Source of the DNA: Janthinobacterium aquaticum
GTDB lineage: Bacteria; Pseudomonadota; Gammaproteobacteria; Burkholderiales; Burkholderiaceae_D
Assembly: GCF_009208565.1 (NCBI RefSeq)
Contig: NZ_WFLK01000003.1
Coordinates: forward strand, 310,001 to 374,000
Length of the DNA stretch: 64,000 nucleotides
Reading direction: 5' to 3'
Below, in pieces: positions 1 to 9,902 of this stretch. Under the pieces are notes generated by a model. That model did no database searches and was not told the DNA's origin. It saw only the letters and a program-made list of their open reading frames with translations. Numbering within the stretch: position 1 is the stretch's first letter; each line of letters starts with the position of its first letter. The position numbers and the translations under genes are program-made.

Positions 1-254
1 AAATAGCCGATCGACTTCATGCCCATGCGGCCGAACGATTTGTTATCCCCACCGGCGATACCAAGCACCATGCAGCAAAATACCAGTGGCACCACCACCA
101 TTTTCATCATCTTGATAAAGATATCGCCCAGCGGCTTGAGCACTTGCGTGCTGGCCCACTCCTGGTGCAAGGGATGCGTGTTGAAATACCAGCCCGCCAG
201 CACGCCGAGCGCCAGCCCGATGGCGATTTGTGCAACCAAAGAAATCCGTTTCAT
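1..254 (-). CDS. Dicarboxylate/amino acid:cation symporter (DAACS family), N-terminal part
   Basis: The first about 84 residues of an inner-membrane symporter; the gene runs off the left edge. The start MKRISLVAQIAIGLALGVLAG gives a first membrane segment, followed by the GDIFIKMMKMVVVPLVF stretch that is typical of the GltP/DctA family, in which the second helix carries the KM(L/M)VVPLVF signature. These proteins import C4-dicarboxylates or glutamate with H+ or Na+. The ATG at 254 is preceded by a purine-rich GGGGACAGG. Substrate cannot be decided from this fragment. Family assignment is firm, substrate is not. Confidence 0.85.
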   Translation of the reverse strand, partial: MKRISLVAQIAIGLALGVLAGWYFNTHPLHQEWASTQVLKPLGDIFIKMMKMVVVPLVFCCMVLGIAGGDNKSFGRMGMKSIGY

Positions 255-313
255 GCCTGTCCCCGTTTTTATTTATGGCAGCAGGACACGGGGCGAAACC
301 CGTGCCACCGGTC

Positions 314-739
314 TTACTTGGCGAACAGCTGATCGATGTTCTGGAAAGCCTTGAATTCCAGCGCGTTACCGCAGGGATCAAACAGGAACATGGTGGCCTG
401 CTCGCCAACCTGGCCCTTGAAGCGAATATAGGGCTCGATGACAAACCTGGTGCCGAAGCTTTTCAGGCGCTCGGCCAGTGCCTCCCATTCGCTCCAGCCC
501 AGCACCACGCCGAAGTGCGGTACTGGCACGTCATGGCCGTCGACCGGGTTCGAATGCACGTGTTCCTGCGAGGCTGTCTTCGGATGCTCATGGATCACCA
601 GCTGGTGGCCAAAGAAGTTGTAGTCGACCCATTGCGTGCTGGAGCGTCCTTCCTCAAGGCCGAAAACATCGCTGTAGAAGCGGCGTGCCAGCGGCAGGTC
701 ATAGACGGGGATGGCAAGGTGAAATGGTGAAAGGCTCAT
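314..739 (-). CDS. VOC family protein (glyoxalase/dioxygenase fold)
   Basis: A 141-residue single-domain protein of the vicinal oxygen chelate superfamily. It opens with [21 protein letters not shown], the usual beta-alpha start with a metal-ligand His at residue 7, and ends with the [12 protein letters not shown] motif, in which the Glu is the usual distal metal ligand. Such proteins are metal-dependent lyases or dioxygenases, or resistance proteins; the exact substrate cannot be read from sequence. The ATG at 739 has an AGGAG eight bases upstream. It is divergent from the LysR gene at 884, which is a plausible regulator. Confidence 0.85.
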   Translation of the reverse strand: MSLSPFHLAIPVYDLPLARRFYSDVFGLEEGRSSTQWVDYNFFGHQLVIHEHPKTASQEHVHSNPVDGHDVPVPHFGVVLGWSEWEALAERLKSFGTRFVIEPYIRFKGQVGEQATMFLFDPCGNALEFKAFQNIDQLFAK

Positions 740-883
740 GCGAAAGTCTCCTGTTGGTGTGAGATAAATGATGGGTGGCGACGCTTTTTAAGAAAGTCAA
801 TGTCGCCACTCAAGTATTGTAGAATCTCGAAATGAAAAAAATAATCAATATATTTTTTCCTTAAACACAAAAAGAATTGATCA

Positions 884-1744
884 ATGATACGAGAACTCAA
901 AACCCTGGTGTCGGTCGCGCGTGAAGGCACATTTGCTGCTGCGGGCGACAAGATCGGCCTGACGCAGGCGGCCGTCAGCGCGCAAATGCAGCGTCTGCAG
1001 CAAGAGCTGGGCTTGTCATTGTTCGACCGTGCGGGCCGCTCTGCCCGGCTCAACAAGATGGGTCACCAGATACTGGAGCAGACCCAGGAGTTATTGCGCC
1101 TGTACGACAATCTGGGCTCGGCAAGCGCCGGCATGCCGGCCGCCAAAGTGACCATCGGCGCGATTGCCTCGGTCCAGCGCTCGTTCCTGCCGGACGCCCT
1201 GGCCACGCTGCACCAGCGTCTGCCCGAGTGCCGCACCCGCGTGCTGCCCGGCCTGTCGATGGAGCTGCTCAATATGGTCGATGCCGGCGAGATCGACATG
1301 GCCGTGATCATCCGCCCGCCTTTTGCGCTGCAAAGCGACCTGCGCTGGACGACACTGGCACGCGAACCGTTTCGCCTGATCGTGCCACGCGACGTGCCTG
1401 GCGATGATTGGGTGCAATTATTGTCGCAGCAGCCTTTTGTGCGCTATGACCGGGCCTCGTTCGGCGGACGCCAGGTCGACCGCTTCCTGCGAAAAATGCA
1501 TTTATCCTTGCGCGAAGTGTGCGAAGTCGACGAGCTTGACGCCATCGTCAAGCTGGTAGCCAACCGCGTCGGCATCGCCTTGCTGCCGCAGACTGCAGCC
1601 CACCAGCACTGGCCGGCCGTCGTGCGCGTTGTCGACCTGGGAGCGCACACGTTTCATCGTGATATCGGGCTGGTCCATCGCGCACAAACAACGCTGAGCG
1701 CCCCTGCGCGCATGCTGCAGGAGCTGATGCTGAAGCACGTTTGA
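884..1744 (+). CDS. LysR family transcriptional regulator
   Basis: A 286-residue LysR-type regulator. Residues about 3-60 form the winged helix-turn-helix ([27 protein letters not shown] is the recognition region, with the typical FDRAGR wing at about residue 48). The remainder is a LysR substrate-binding domain with a KVTIGAIAS first strand at about residue 88. The ligand is unknown. The gene is divergent from the VOC gene (144 bp between them), so autoregulation plus control of that gene is the simplest guess. The final codons overlap the start of the transposase-like remnant downstream. Confidence 0.93.
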   Translation: MIRELKTLVSVAREGTFAAAGDKIGLTQAAVSAQMQRLQQELGLSLFDRAGRSARLNKMGHQILEQTQELLRLYDNLGSASAGMPAAKVTIGAIASVQRSFLPDALATLHQRLPECRTRVLPGLSMELLNMVDAGEIDMAVIIRPPFALQSDLRWTTLAREPFRLIVPRDVPGDDWVQLLSQQPFVRYDRASFGGRQVDRFLRKMHLSLREVCEVDELDAIVKLVANRVGIALLPQTAAHQHWPAVVRVVDLGAHTFHRDIGLVHRAQTTLSAPARMLQELMLKHV

Positions 1745-1779
1745 AGGGCGTCAACCTGCGTGCCGGCATCCGTGTCAGC

Positions 1780-1977
1780 GGTGCGGTGCATATGCAGAAC
1801 GTCAACGCTTATCACAGCCGATTGCGGCAATGGCTGGCGCCGTTTCATGGCGTGGCCACGCGCTATCTGTCCAACTACCTGGGCTGGCGCTGGATACTCG
1901 ACGCCAGGCGCATCCGCTCAGCGACCAGTCTGCTTAACGCTGCACTGGGGCAATTCCCACATTTGGCAGTGACATAG
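1780..1977 (+). pseudogene. Remnant of an IS1595-type (ISXO2-like) transposase, C-terminal end only
   Basis: The frame reads [19 protein letters not shown] followed by [13 protein letters not shown] at about 1795-1900. This closely matches, from memory, the conserved C-terminal block of IS1595/ISXO2 transposases (VNSYHSRLK..MxxFxGVATKYLxxYLGW). Only about 45 recognisable residues remain; the catalytic DDN/E region and both ends are absent, and the frame continues into unrelated sequence until the stop at 1977. It sits directly after the LysR stop codon, so a former insertion probably decayed there. No terminal inverted repeats were found. Confidence 0.7.
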
Positions 1978-1979
1978 CC

Positions 1980-2015
1980 AAAAAAATCGCGCGGCACTTG
2001 CATGCCTGCGCGATT
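1980..2015 (-). terminator. Rho-independent terminator of the garD transcript
   Basis: On the minus strand AATCGCGC pairs with GCGCGATT (2008-2015 with 1985-1992) around a 15-nt loop and is followed by a run of T (complement of the A run 1980-1986). It lies 26 bp beyond the garD stop codon. Confidence 0.8.
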
Positions 2016-2041
2016 GAAAGAGGAGAAAAAGTGATGTTGGA

Positions 2042-3613
2042 TCAGGTCACCGGTGCGGGGTTGAACAGCGCCAGCGCGTTGTGCAGCTTCCAGTGCTCGG
2101 CCCAGGTTTTCTTGCCGCTGGCTACGTCGAGCATCAGACGAAACAGTTCCCAGCCGATATCCTCGATGGTAGCTTCACCGGTGGCGATACGGCCAGCATT
2201 GACGTCCATCAGGTCATGCCAGCGGCGCGCCAGGTCGTCGCGCGTGGCCACCTTGATCACCGGCACGGCAGCCAGGCCGTACGGCGTGCCACGGCCGGTG
2301 GTAAACACATGCATGTTCATGCCGGCGGCCAGCTGCAGCGTGCCGCAGATAAAGTCGCTGGCCGGCGTGGCGGCGTAGATCAGGCCTTTTTGCGTCAGCT
2401 TGTCGCCCGGCGAGATCACGCCGGAAATGGCGCTGCTGCCGGACTTGACGATCGAGCCCATGGCTTTTTCGGTGATATTGGCCAGGCCGCCCTTCTTGTT
2501 GCCCGGCGTGGTATTGGCGCTGCGGTCGACGCCGCCTTTTTGCAGGTACTCGTCATACCAGGCCATCTCGCGGATCATGCCGTTGGCCACTTCTTCATTG
2601 ATGGCGCGCGAAGTGAGCTGGTCGATGCCGTCGCGCACTTCGGTGGTTTCCGAAAACATCACAGTGGCGCCGGCACGCACCAGCAGGTCGGTGGCGTAGC
2701 CGACGGCCGGATTGGCTGTCACGCCCGAGAACGCATCGCTGCCGCCGCACTGCACGCCCACCACCAGGTCGGCTGCGCTGCAGGTAACGCGGGTGCGCAG
2801 GTTCAGTGCAATCAGGCGCAAGGTAGCCATATCCATGATCGACTGCACCATCGACTCGAATCCCACATGCTCTTCGTCTTGCAGCGTGACGATATACGGG
2901 CCGTTGCTGACCTGGATCGCGCTCTCAGGCATCAGGCGCTTCGGCTGCAGTTTTTCGCAGCCCAGCGAGACCACCATCGACTGGCCGCCAAAGTTCGGGT
3001 TCAGGCTGATATTGCGCAAGGTACGGATGGGAATATCGGCGTTCGGCGCATCGATGGCCACTCCGCAGCCATAGATATGTTCCAGCCCCACCACATCGTC
3101 GACGTTCGGATACAGCGGCAGCAGTTCTTCCTTGATGCGCTTGACTGCGTGCTCCACCACGCCCGAGACGCACTGCACGGTGGTGGTAATGGCCAGGATA
3201 TTGCGCGTGCCGACGCTGCCGTCGGCATTGCGGAAACCTTCGAAGGTGTAGCCCTCCAGCGGCGGCTGTACAGGCGCCTTGCGGGTGGCGATCGGCAGGC
3301 CGGTCAGTTCGCGCGCCGGCGGCATGCGCACCAGCGACTCTTCGATCCAGCTGCCCTTGACGATATCGCGCACGGCGTAGCCGATCACCACGTCGTATCG
3401 CACGATGGCCTCGCCTTCAGCCAGGTCGACCAGCGCGATCTTGTGGCCTTGCGGCACGCGCTCCTGCAGCACGAACTCGCCAGGGAACTCGGTGCCGGCT
3501 GGCAAGCCGCCGTCATTGACCACGATGGCTACGTTGTCGTTGGCGTGCATGCGAATATATAGGGGCTTCAACATAGGCTTCAAGGACGGCTCCTGCATGG
3601 TAAGAGTGTTCAT
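2042..3613 (-). CDS. garD: Galactarate dehydratase
   Basis: A 523-residue protein of the UxaA/GarD family, the same length as E. coli GarD. It dehydrates D-galactarate to 5-dehydro-4-deoxy-D-glucarate, a cytosolic iron-dependent step. An N-terminal SAF-type domain ([19 protein letters not shown], about residues 13-35) is followed by the dehydratase body with [19 protein letters not shown], a GCG motif in [10 protein letters not shown] and [10 protein letters not shown]. The ATG overlaps the stop codon of the upstream transporter as ATGATGA (3616-3611), so translational coupling is likely; an ATG one codon earlier (3616) is also possible. Next steps of the pathway are encoded at 6162 and 7164. 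Confidence 0.95.
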   Translation of the reverse strand: MNTLTMQEPSLKPMLKPLYIRMHANDNVAIVVNDGGLPAGTEFPGEFVLQERVPQGHKIALVDLAEGEAIVRYDVVIGYAVRDIVKGSWIEESLVRMPPARELTGLPIATRKAPVQPPLEGYTFEGFRNADGSVGTRNILAITTTVQCVSGVVEHAVKRIKEELLPLYPNVDDVVGLEHIYGCGVAIDAPNADIPIRTLRNISLNPNFGGQSMVVSLGCEKLQPKRLMPESAIQVSNGPYIVTLQDEEHVGFESMVQSIMDMATLRLIALNLRTRVTCSAADLVVGVQCGGSDAFSGVTANPAVGYATDLLVRAGATVMFSETTEVRDGIDQLTSRAINEEVANGMIREMAWYDEYLQKGGVDRSANTTPGNKKGGLANITEKAMGSIVKSGSSAISGVISPGDKLTQKGLIYAATPASDFICGTLQLAAGMNMHVFTTGRGTPYGLAAVPVIKVATRDDLARRWHDLMDVNAGRIATGEATIEDIGWELFRLMLDVASGKKTWAEHWKLHNALALFNPAPVT

Positions 3614-5019
3614 CATGCACCAACCTTGCTGGCGGCGCTGCGACCACCCGTGGCTGGCGAGGCTTCCGGCAACATGACTGATTTTTTGAACTCGAAACGC
3701 TTGATGTCGCCCACCATGAACAGGTAGCACAGGATCGCCACCGCAGCATTGGCGCCAACGAATACCAGCGCGCCGGCAAACGACCCGGTGGCCTGCAGGA
3801 TAAAGCCAATCACGATCGGCGTGGTAATGCCGGCGGTATTGCCGAAGGTATTGAACAGGCCGCCACTCAAGCCACCGGCTTCTTTCGGCGACGTATCGGA
3901 CACCACGGCCCAGCCCAGTGCGCCGATGCCCTTGCCGAAGAAGGCCAGCGCCATGATCGCCACCACCAGCCAGTCGGCCGTGACATAGTTACAGAAGATC
4001 ATGCTCATGGCCAGCAGCATGCCGCCCACGATCGGCGTCTTGCGGGCAACCGACAGCGAGTAGCCGGACTTGATCATGCGGTCCGAAATCACGCCACCGA
4101 GTACGCCGCCGAGGAAACCGGCCACCGCTGGCAAGGCGGCAATAAAACCGGCTTTCAGGATCGTCATATGGCGCTCCGTCACCAAATAGACCGGGAACCA
4201 GGTCAGGAAGAAATAGGTCAGCGTATTGATGCAGTACTGGCCGATATAGATGCCCAGCAGCATGCGGCTGCTCAAGAGCTCCTTGATGCAGGCCAGCGTA
4301 TTGATTTTTGGTGCACTGCTTTTGGTGCCGCTGTCGAGATCGACCAGGCCGCCGCCCGCTTCAATATAAGCCAGTTCGGCCGCATTGATGCGCGGATGGT
4401 TTTTCGGGCCATAGATGGTTTTGCGCCAGATAAAGGCCATCACAATGCCCAAGCCTCCCATCACATAAAACACGCTTTCCCAGCCAAAAGTATGCACCAG
4501 CCAGCCCATGATCGGGGCAAACAGCACGGTGGCAAAATATTGCGCGGAATTGAAGATGGCGGCCGCCTTGCCGCGCTCGCTGGTCGGGAACCAGGCCGAG
4601 GTAATGCGGCTGTTGCCGGGGAACGAAGGCGCTTCGGCCGCCCCGACCAGCAAGCGCAAGCCGATCAATACCGCCACGGCCGTGCCGCCGGTAAAGAACC
4701 CCACCCAGCCCATCATCAACGTAAATACCGACCACAGGAAGATGCTGAAGAAATAGGTGATCTTGGAGCCGAAGCGGTCCAGCAGCCAGCCGCCCGGCAA
4801 TTGCGCCAGCACGTATGACCAGGCAAAGGCGGAAAAGATAAAGCCCATCTCCACCGGCGACAGGTCCAGCAGCTTTTTCAGCTCGGGGCCGGCGATGGAA
4901 ATGGTGGCGCGATCGGCGTAATTGATGGTGGTGACGATAAACAGTATCGCCAGGATGCCCCAGCGCACGCGGGTGGCTTTGGCGCCGGCTGCGCCGGCAG
5001 GAATGGTTGAGGTCTTCAC
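3613..5019 (-). CDS. garP: MFS sugar-acid transporter (GudP/GarP type; D-glucarate/galactarate)
   Basis: A major facilitator protein of the anion:cation symporter group. [43 protein letters not shown] and [19 protein letters not shown] closely match E. coli GarP/GudP, which import glucarate and galactarate. I place the start at the GTG at 5019 because GGAG (5026-5029 complement) lies six bases upstream, giving 468 residues. The frame is open to an ATG at 5127, but that codon falls about 11 nt after the predicted transcription start, inside the predicted operator, and lacks a ribosome site. The gene is the first of a two-gene operon with garD. The symbol follows closest remembered homologues; gudP is equally fair. 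Confidence 0.88.
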   Translation of the reverse strand: MKTSTIPAGAAGAKATRVRWGILAILFIVTTINYADRATISIAGPELKKLLDLSPVEMGFIFSAFAWSYVLAQLPGGWLLDRFGSKITYFFSIFLWSVFTLMMGWVGFFTGGTAVAVLIGLRLLVGAAEAPSFPGNSRITSAWFPTSERGKAAAIFNSAQYFATVLFAPIMGWLVHTFGWESVFYVMGGLGIVMAFIWRKTIYGPKNHPRINAAELAYIEAGGGLVDLDSGTKSSAPKINTLACIKELLSSRMLLGIYIGQYCINTLTYFFLTWFPVYLVTERHMTILKAGFIAALPAVAGFLGGVLGGVISDRMIKSGYSLSVARKTPIVGGMLLAMSMIFCNYVTADWLVVAIMALAFFGKGIGALGWAVVSDTSPKEAGGLSGGLFNTFGNTAGITTPIVIGFILQATGSFAGALVFVGANAAVAILCYLFMVGDIKRFEFKKSVMLPEASPATGGRSAASKVGA

Positions 5020-5113
5020 GGGTGTCTCCAGATGAATCGCTAAGGGCGCTGCATGAACCTGGACCGGCTTTGCCGGGGCTGTTTCTTGTTTGCAGTCATT
5101 CACTACTTGATCT

Positions 5114-5135
5114 TTGTCATCAGTCATCAGACAAC
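5114..5135 (-). promoter_or_regulatory. Candidate operator for the FCD/GntR regulator at the garP promoter
   Basis: On the minus strand TTGTC (5134-5130) and GACAA (5118-5114) form an inverted repeat with an 11-nt spacer, just downstream of the predicted garP transcription start. Its first part GTTGTCTGATGAC matches GTTGTACGATGTC at 6067-6079, upstream of kdgD, at 10 of 13 positions. Position and sharing suggest repression by the regulator encoded at 5224. Binding is inferred. Confidence 0.5.
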
Positions 5136-5144
5136 TGACGTCGT

Positions 5145-5173
5145 AGTATAATCACGGCATACGGAAATAGCAA
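5145..5173 (-). promoter_or_regulatory. Sigma-70 type promoter for garP-garD
   Basis: Minus strand TTGCTA (5173-5168), 17-nt spacer, TATACT (5150-5145). A predicted start near 5138 leaves a leader of about 120 nt to the GTG at 5019. The plus strand carries TATAAT at 5147-5152, a likely overlapping -10 for the divergent regulator gene. Confidence 0.55.
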
Positions 5174-5223
5174 TCGCGTTTTTTCAGTTATTTTTTCACC
5201 TGATTTTGATTGATACCAAGCCC

Positions 5224-5967
5224 ATGAATTTTCCCGCCATCGCATCGTTACCGCCCAAAAAGCACCGCAACCTGGCGCAAGGCGTGGTGGCGCATATTGC
5301 CGACAGCATCCGCCAGGGCAGCCTCAACCCCGGCGAAAAACTGCCGACCGAATCGGAGATCATGCGCCTGCATGGCGTGAGCCGTACCGTGGTGCGCGAA
5401 GCCATTTCGCACATGCAGGCAGCGGGCATGGTGCAGACCCGGCATGGGGTCGGCACTTTCGTGCTGGAACCTGCAGCGACGCCCAGACTGGGCATCGATC
5501 CGGGCACCGTGGTGACCATGCGCGACGTGCTGGCCATCCTTGAACTGCGCATCAGTCTGGAAACCGAATCGGCCGGGCTGGCGGCCAGCCGCCGTACTGA
5601 CGCGCAATTACAACAGCTGCGCACGGCGCTCGACCATTTCCAGTCGCTGCCGCATGGCAATGACGACACGGTGGCCGCCGACGTGCAGTTCCACCTGACC
5701 ATCGCGCTGGCGTCGGGCAACCGCTATTTCCACGATATCCTCAGCCACCTGGGCACCAATATCATCCCGCGCGCGCGCCTCAATTCGGCCAAGCTGGCGC
5801 AGGACGATCCGGCCACCTATATGGAACGCGTCAAGCGCGAGCACGAAGATATCTTCAACGCCATTGCGCGCCAGGACCCCGAGTCGGCGCGCGCCGCCAT
5901 GCGCACCCACCTGAGCAACAGCCGCGAACGGCTGCGACGCGCACAGGAAGCCATCGAAACGGCGTAG
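5224..5967 (+). CDS. GntR family transcriptional regulator, FadR subfamily (FCD ligand domain)
   Basis: A 247-residue regulator with an N-terminal winged helix ([21 protein letters not shown] at about residues 40-60, the classical GntR recognition region) and a C-terminal all-alpha FCD domain ([38 protein letters not shown], with the Asp/His residues that usually bind metal). The ATG at 5224 is chosen; a TTG at 5206 in frame is possible. Sitting divergent from garP-garD and upstream of kdgD, it is most likely the repressor of glucarate/galactarate use, with a sugar acid or pathway intermediate as inducer. Two related operator-like sequences support this. Confidence 0.9.
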   Translation: MNFPAIASLPPKKHRNLAQGVVAHIADSIRQGSLNPGEKLPTESEIMRLHGVSRTVVREAISHMQAAGMVQTRHGVGTFVLEPAATPRLGIDPGTVVTMRDVLAILELRISLETESAGLAASRRTDAQLQQLRTALDHFQSLPHGNDDTVAADVQFHLTIALASGNRYFHDILSHLGTNIIPRARLNSAKLAQDDPATYMERVKREHEDIFNAIARQDPESARAAMRTHLSNSRERLRRAQEAIETA

Positions 5968-5990
5968 GCCGCCACCCTACGCGTCGCAGC

Positions 5991-6022
5991 AACAGCGCCA
6001 GCAGCACCGGCGCTGTTTTTTT
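5991..6022 (+). terminator. Rho-independent terminator of the GntR-type regulator gene
   Basis: AACAGCGCC (5991-5999) pairs perfectly with GGCGCTGTT (6009-6017) around a nine-base loop and runs into seven T residues (6016-6022). It lies 23 bp after the stop codon and insulates kdgD, which has its own promoter. Confidence 0.9.
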
Positions 6023-6047
6023 ATGCCGACATTTTTCCGCTACCTGC

Positions 6048-6087
6048 TTGCGCTTCCCAATTTCATGTTGTACGATGTCTTACAACA
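6048..6087 (+). promoter_or_regulatory. kdgD promoter with overlapping palindromic operator
   Basis: TTGCGC (6048-6053), 17-nt spacer and TACGAT (6071-6076) form a plausible promoter. A perfect inverted repeat TGTTGTA/TACAACA with an 8-nt spacer spans 6066-6087, covering the -10 and the predicted start, a position suited to repression. Its left part resembles the site at 5135-5123. Confidence 0.55.
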
Positions 6088-6161
6088 GTGAGGCGTTAAG
6101 GTGTGCAACGTCATCGCTACCACCTACATGTTCTCTCTCTTACAATAAAGGCGACATCTCC

Positions 6162-7076
6162 ATGTATACCCCTCAAGACCTGAAACAGATCCTCTCCTCC
6201 GGCCTGCTGTCGTTCCCGATTACCGACTTCGATGCCAACGGCGATTTCGTGCCGAAAACCTATGCAGATCGCCTGGACTGGCTGGCCCCGTACGGCGCCA
6301 CCGCCCTGTTCGTTGCCGGCGGCACCGGTGAATTTTTCTCGCTGACGCCGGAAGACTATACGCAGGTCGTCAAGATCGCCGTGGAAACCTGCCGCGGCAA
6401 GGTACCGGTGCTGGCCGGCGCCGGCGGCCCGACCCGCACTGCGATTGCCTACGCACAGGAAGCCGAGCGCCTGGGCGCGCACGGCATCCTGCTGATGCCG
6501 CATTACCTGACCGAAGCGAGCCAGGACGGCCTGGTGGCGCATGTGGAAGCGGTCTGCAAATCGGTGAAATTCGGCGTGGTGGTCTACAACCGCAACGTCT
6601 GCAAGCTCAACGCCCAGTCGCTGCTGACTCTGGCCGAGCGCTGTCCTAACCTGATCGGCTTCAAGGACGGCGTGGGCGAGATTGAAAACATGGTGACCAT
6701 CCGCCGCAAGCTCGGCAACCGTTTCACCTACTTGGGCGGCCTGCCAACGGCGGAAGTCTACGCTTCGGCCTACAAGGCGCTGGGCGTGCCGGTGTACTCG
6801 TCGGCCGTATTCAACTTCATCCCGAAAACCGCGATCGAGTTTTACGAAGCGGTGCGCACCGATGACTTTGCCACCACCGAACGCCTGATCGACCAGTTCT
6901 TCCTGCCTTACCTGGACATCCGCAACAAGAAAGCCGGCTACGCCGTCAGTATCGTCAAGGCCGGCGCCACGCTGGTCGGCCATACGGCCGGCCCGGTACG
7001 CGCGCCGCTGGTGGACCTGAACCCGCAGGAATGCGAAGAACTGGGCGCGCTGATCGCCAAGCTCGGTCCGCAATAA
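6162..7076 (+). CDS. kdgD: 5-dehydro-4-deoxyglucarate dehydratase
   Basis: A 304-residue member of the DapA/NAL class I aldolase superfamily that converts 5-dehydro-4-deoxy-D-glucarate to 2,5-dioxopentanoate with loss of water and CO2. Visible motifs are [16 protein letters not shown] at the N terminus, [10 protein letters not shown] (53-62), VYNRN with Tyr142, and GFKDG with the Schiff-base Lys168. The ATG at 6162 gives the normal length; upstream in-frame codons overlap the promoter region. It takes the product of GarD and feeds the semialdehyde dehydrogenase at 7164. A GC-rich hairpin with a T run separates the two genes. Confidence 0.93.
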   Translation: MYTPQDLKQILSSGLLSFPITDFDANGDFVPKTYADRLDWLAPYGATALFVAGGTGEFFSLTPEDYTQVVKIAVETCRGKVPVLAGAGGPTRTAIAYAQEAERLGAHGILLMPHYLTEASQDGLVAHVEAVCKSVKFGVVVYNRNVCKLNAQSLLTLAERCPNLIGFKDGVGEIENMVTIRRKLGNRFTYLGGLPTAEVYASAYKALGVPVYSSAVFNFIPKTAIEFYEAVRTDDFATTERLIDQFFLPYLDIRNKKAGYAVSIVKAGATLVGHTAGPVRAPLVDLNPQECEELGALIAKLGPQ

Positions 7077-7104
7077 TTTCCATACAGCTTCTTCTGCCCT
7101 GAAC

Positions 7105-7141
7105 CGGCGCGCGCTGACCCACGTCACCGCGCGCCGTTTTT
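7105..7141 (+). terminator. Hairpin with T run between kdgD and the semialdehyde dehydrogenase gene
   Basis: CGGCGCGCG (7105-7113) pairs with CGCGCGCCG (7128-7136), loop of 14, followed by five T. It looks like an intrinsic terminator or attenuator inside what would otherwise be an operon, so expression of the downstream dehydrogenase may be lower than kdgD. Confidence 0.7.
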
Positions 7142-7163
7142 GCCTTTACTCCAGGAGTCTTCT

Positions 7164-8756
7164 TTGACAAACACTATCTACACCATCGCCGGCGATATGC
7201 TGATCGGCCAAAGCACCGAACACGGCAGCGAAAAACCCTTTCACGCCATCAATCCGGCCACCGGCGAACAGCTGGCGCCAGCCTTTGGCAGCGGCACCGT
7301 GCTTGATGTCGAGCGCGCCTGTGCGCTGGCCGACCAGGCCTTTGACGCCTACCGCGAAACCACGCTGGCACAGCGCGCAGCTTTCCTGGAAAAAATTGCC
7401 GATAACCTCATCGATATCGGCCCGGCGCTGATCGAGCGCGCGATGCAGGAATCGGGCTTGCCGCAGGTGCGCCTGGAAGGCGAACGCGGCCGTACCGTCG
7501 GCCAGCTGCGCCTGTTTGCCAAGGTGGTGGGCGATGGCGCCTGGCTGGCCACCGCGCTCGATTCGGCGCTGCCAAAGCGCACGCCGCCACGCCCGGACAT
7601 GCGCCTGCGCAAGATCGCACTGGGCCCGGTGGCGGTGTTTGGCGCCAGCAATTTTCCCCTGGCTTTTTCGGTCGCCGGCGGCGACACCGCCTCGGCCCTC
7701 GCTGCCGGTTGCCCGGTGGTGGTCAAGGCCCATGGCGCCCACCCTGGCACCTCGGAACTGGTGGCCAAAGCCGTGCAGGCAGCCGTGGCCGCCTGTGGCT
7801 TGCCCGAAGGCGTGTTTTCCATGCTGCATGGCGACGGCCGCACCATCGGCCAGGCGCTGGTCAGCCATCCTGCCATCAAGGCGGTCGGCTTTACCGGCTC
7901 GCGCCAGGGCGGCATGGCGCTGGTGCGCGCCGCCGCGCAGCGCGCCGAACCGATCCCGGTCTACGCTGAAATGAGCAGCAGCAATCCGATGTTCTTGTTG
8001 CCCAACGCACTGGCGCGCCATGCCGCGCGCATCGGCAGCGGCTTTATCGATTCGTTGACGCTGGGCGCAGGCCAGTTCTGCACCAATCCTGGCCTGGTGG
8101 TGGCGATGGGCGGCCCCGATCTCGACGCATTCTGTGCCGCCGCCGTGACTGCACTGGAAGGCAAGCCGGCCAGCACCATGCTCACGCCGGGCATCTACGC
8201 CGCCTACAACGACGGCGTCTCGCGCCTGGCTGGCGCGCCCGGCGTCACCCTGCTGGCGCGCGGCCAGCAAGGCAATACCGCCTGCGCCGGCAAGGGTGCG
8301 CTGTTTGCCACTGACGCTGCCACCTTCCTGGCCAATCCGGCGCTGGAAGAAGAAGTGTTTGGCGCCAGCTCGCTGGTGATCAAGTGCAGCGAGATCGGCC
8401 AGCTGCGTCAGATCGCCGAGTATCTCGACGGCCAGCTGACAGCCACCGTCTTCCTGGAACAGGACGACCAGCAAGAAGCGCGCGGGCTGCTGCCGGTGCT
8501 CGAACGCAAGGCCGGTCGCATCCTGGTCAACGGCTACCCGACCGGCGTGGAAGTGTGCCATGCGATGGTGCACGGCGGCCCCTTCCCGGCTACCTCGGAC
8601 AGCCGCAGTACCTCGGTGGGCGCCAGCGCCATCGACCGCTTCCTGCGCCCTGTCAGCTACCAGGACCTGCCGTCCTGGCTGCTGCCGGAGGCGCTGCAAG
8701 ACGACAATCCGCTGCAATTGTGGCGGGTGCGTGACGGAGTGCCCGTGCGAGCCTGA
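7164..8756 (+). CDS. 2,5-dioxovalerate (alpha-ketoglutaric semialdehyde) dehydrogenase
   Basis: A 530-residue NAD(P)-dependent aldehyde dehydrogenase that oxidises 2,5-dioxopentanoate to 2-oxoglutarate, the last step of sugar-acid breakdown. It carries [17 protein letters not shown] (159-175), the cofactor-loop FTGSRQGG (243-250), the general base Glu269 in YAEMSSSNP and the nucleophile Cys306 in [10 protein letters not shown], all as in the KGSADH subfamily. The likely start is the TTG at 7164, because GGAG sits six bases upstream (7154-7157); there is no ATG nearby. Gene order with kdgD fixes the substrate better than the family alone would. Confidence 0.9.
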   Translation: MTNTIYTIAGDMLIGQSTEHGSEKPFHAINPATGEQLAPAFGSGTVLDVERACALADQAFDAYRETTLAQRAAFLEKIADNLIDIGPALIERAMQESGLPQVRLEGERGRTVGQLRLFAKVVGDGAWLATALDSALPKRTPPRPDMRLRKIALGPVAVFGASNFPLAFSVAGGDTASALAAGCPVVVKAHGAHPGTSELVAKAVQAAVAACGLPEGVFSMLHGDGRTIGQALVSHPAIKAVGFTGSRQGGMALVRAAAQRAEPIPVYAEMSSSNPMFLLPNALARHAARIGSGFIDSLTLGAGQFCTNPGLVVAMGGPDLDAFCAAAVTALEGKPASTMLTPGIYAAYNDGVSRLAGAPGVTLLARGQQGNTACAGKGALFATDAATFLANPALEEEVFGASSLVIKCSEIGQLRQIAEYLDGQLTATVFLEQDDQQEARGLLPVLERKAGRILVNGYPTGVEVCHAMVHGGPFPATSDSRSTSVGASAIDRFLRPVSYQDLPSWLLPEALQDDNPLQLWRVRDGVPVRA

Positions 8757-8817
8757 CATGGGTTTTTAAGCAATCTTCCACAATGGGCTGACACCCCTAC
8801 CATCAAGGAATAGAGAA

Positions 8818-9897
8818 ATGAAGAAGCAATATGGTTTGGCTGGCGCAGTGTTGAGCGCGATTGCCGGCATGGCCTCGGCACAAAGCAATGTCGTCATCTA
8901 CGGCATCGCCGACGCCGGCATCACGCACGAGAGCGGCGGCGCAGCCGGCTCGCTCACCAAGGTCAACAGCGGTGCCGCCTCGGCCTCGCGCATCGGCTTC
9001 AAGGGTACGGAAGAGCTGGGCGGTGGCCTGTCGGCCATCTTCCTGCTTGAAAGCGGCTACAAGATCGACACCGGCGACATCGATGCGGCCGGCACGCTGT
9101 TCAACCGCCAGGCTTATGTCGGCTTGAAAAGCACGGCCGGCACGATGACGCTGGGCCGCCAGTACACACCGTACCACTCGACGCTGGCGTCGGTAGCCGA
9201 CCCGTTCGGCACCGGCCTGGCTGGCACCTCGAAAAACCTGTTCCCCGATTCGGGTGCGAACGTGCGCAGCAGCAATACCGTGCTGTACGCCAGCCCGGTG
9301 GCCAACGGTGTCTCGGGCGAGCTGGCCTACAGCTTTGGCGAAAAATCGAGCACCAGCACCGGCCGCCAGTTCGGCGGCGCCATCGGCTATGCACAAGGTC
9401 CGCTGACGGTGCGCCTGGCCTACAACAGCAAAAATGGCGATGTGGAAACGGCGCCGGGCATTACGGTGCACAACGGCACCGGCCGCAACACCCTGTTGGC
9501 AGCCAACTACGACTTCAAGGTGGTCAAGCTGTTTGCCGCTTATGGCGTCGACAAGGGTTTCAACAGCGCGCCGCTGGGCAACGCCAACAACCCGTATGGC
9601 GGCGTGCGCCCGACCGCGTCGACCGACGGCAATGAAATCCTGCTGGGCTTTACGGCGCCGGTCGGCGGCGGCTCGCTGATCGCCTCGGTGATGCGCAAGG
9701 ACGACAAGACCGCCTTCAACCAGGACGCGCGTTCGTGGGGCGTCGGCTATATCTATCCGCTATCGAAGCGCACCAGCTTGTACGGCGCCTATGCGGCCAT
9801 CCACAACCGCAACGGCGCCGGCTATACCGTGGCCAACAACAGCGAGTCGGGTTCGGGCAACCGCGGCATGAACCTGGGCGTGCGCCACAGCTTTTAA
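8818..9897 (+). CDS. Outer-membrane porin (betaproteobacterial general porin)
   Basis: A 359-residue trimeric-porin type beta-barrel. A signal peptide of about 21 residues ends in ASA before QSNVVIYGIADAGI, the canonical first strand of Gram-negative porin_4/OmpC-like proteins in Burkholderiales. GRQYTPYHSTLA is part of the loop 3 region, and the chain ends in GVRHSF with the C-terminal Phe needed for barrel assembly. The ATG has AAGGAA upstream. Following the glucarate/galactarate genes by 61 bp, it may admit these sugar acids, but porin specificity is not visible in the sequence. Confidence 0.92.
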   Translation: MKKQYGLAGAVLSAIAGMASAQSNVVIYGIADAGITHESGGAAGSLTKVNSGAASASRIGFKGTEELGGGLSAIFLLESGYKIDTGDIDAAGTLFNRQAYVGLKSTAGTMTLGRQYTPYHSTLASVADPFGTGLAGTSKNLFPDSGANVRSSNTVLYASPVANGVSGELAYSFGEKSSTSTGRQFGGAIGYAQGPLTVRLAYNSKNGDVETAPGITVHNGTGRNTLLAANYDFKVVKLFAAYGVDKGFNSAPLGNANNPYGGVRPTASTDGNEILLGFTAPVGGGSLIASVMRKDDKTAFNQDARSWGVGYIYPLSKRTSLYGAYAAIHNRNGAGYTVANNSESGSGNRGMNLGVRHSF

Positions 9898-9902
9898 AAC
9901 CG

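Noticed and set aside
2081-3562. Very long open frames opposite garD and other GC-rich genes, such as the 493-codon plus-strand frame here
   Set aside because: These are His/Arg/Ala-rich mirror frames typical of high-GC genes; the opposite strand encodes a clearly conserved protein.
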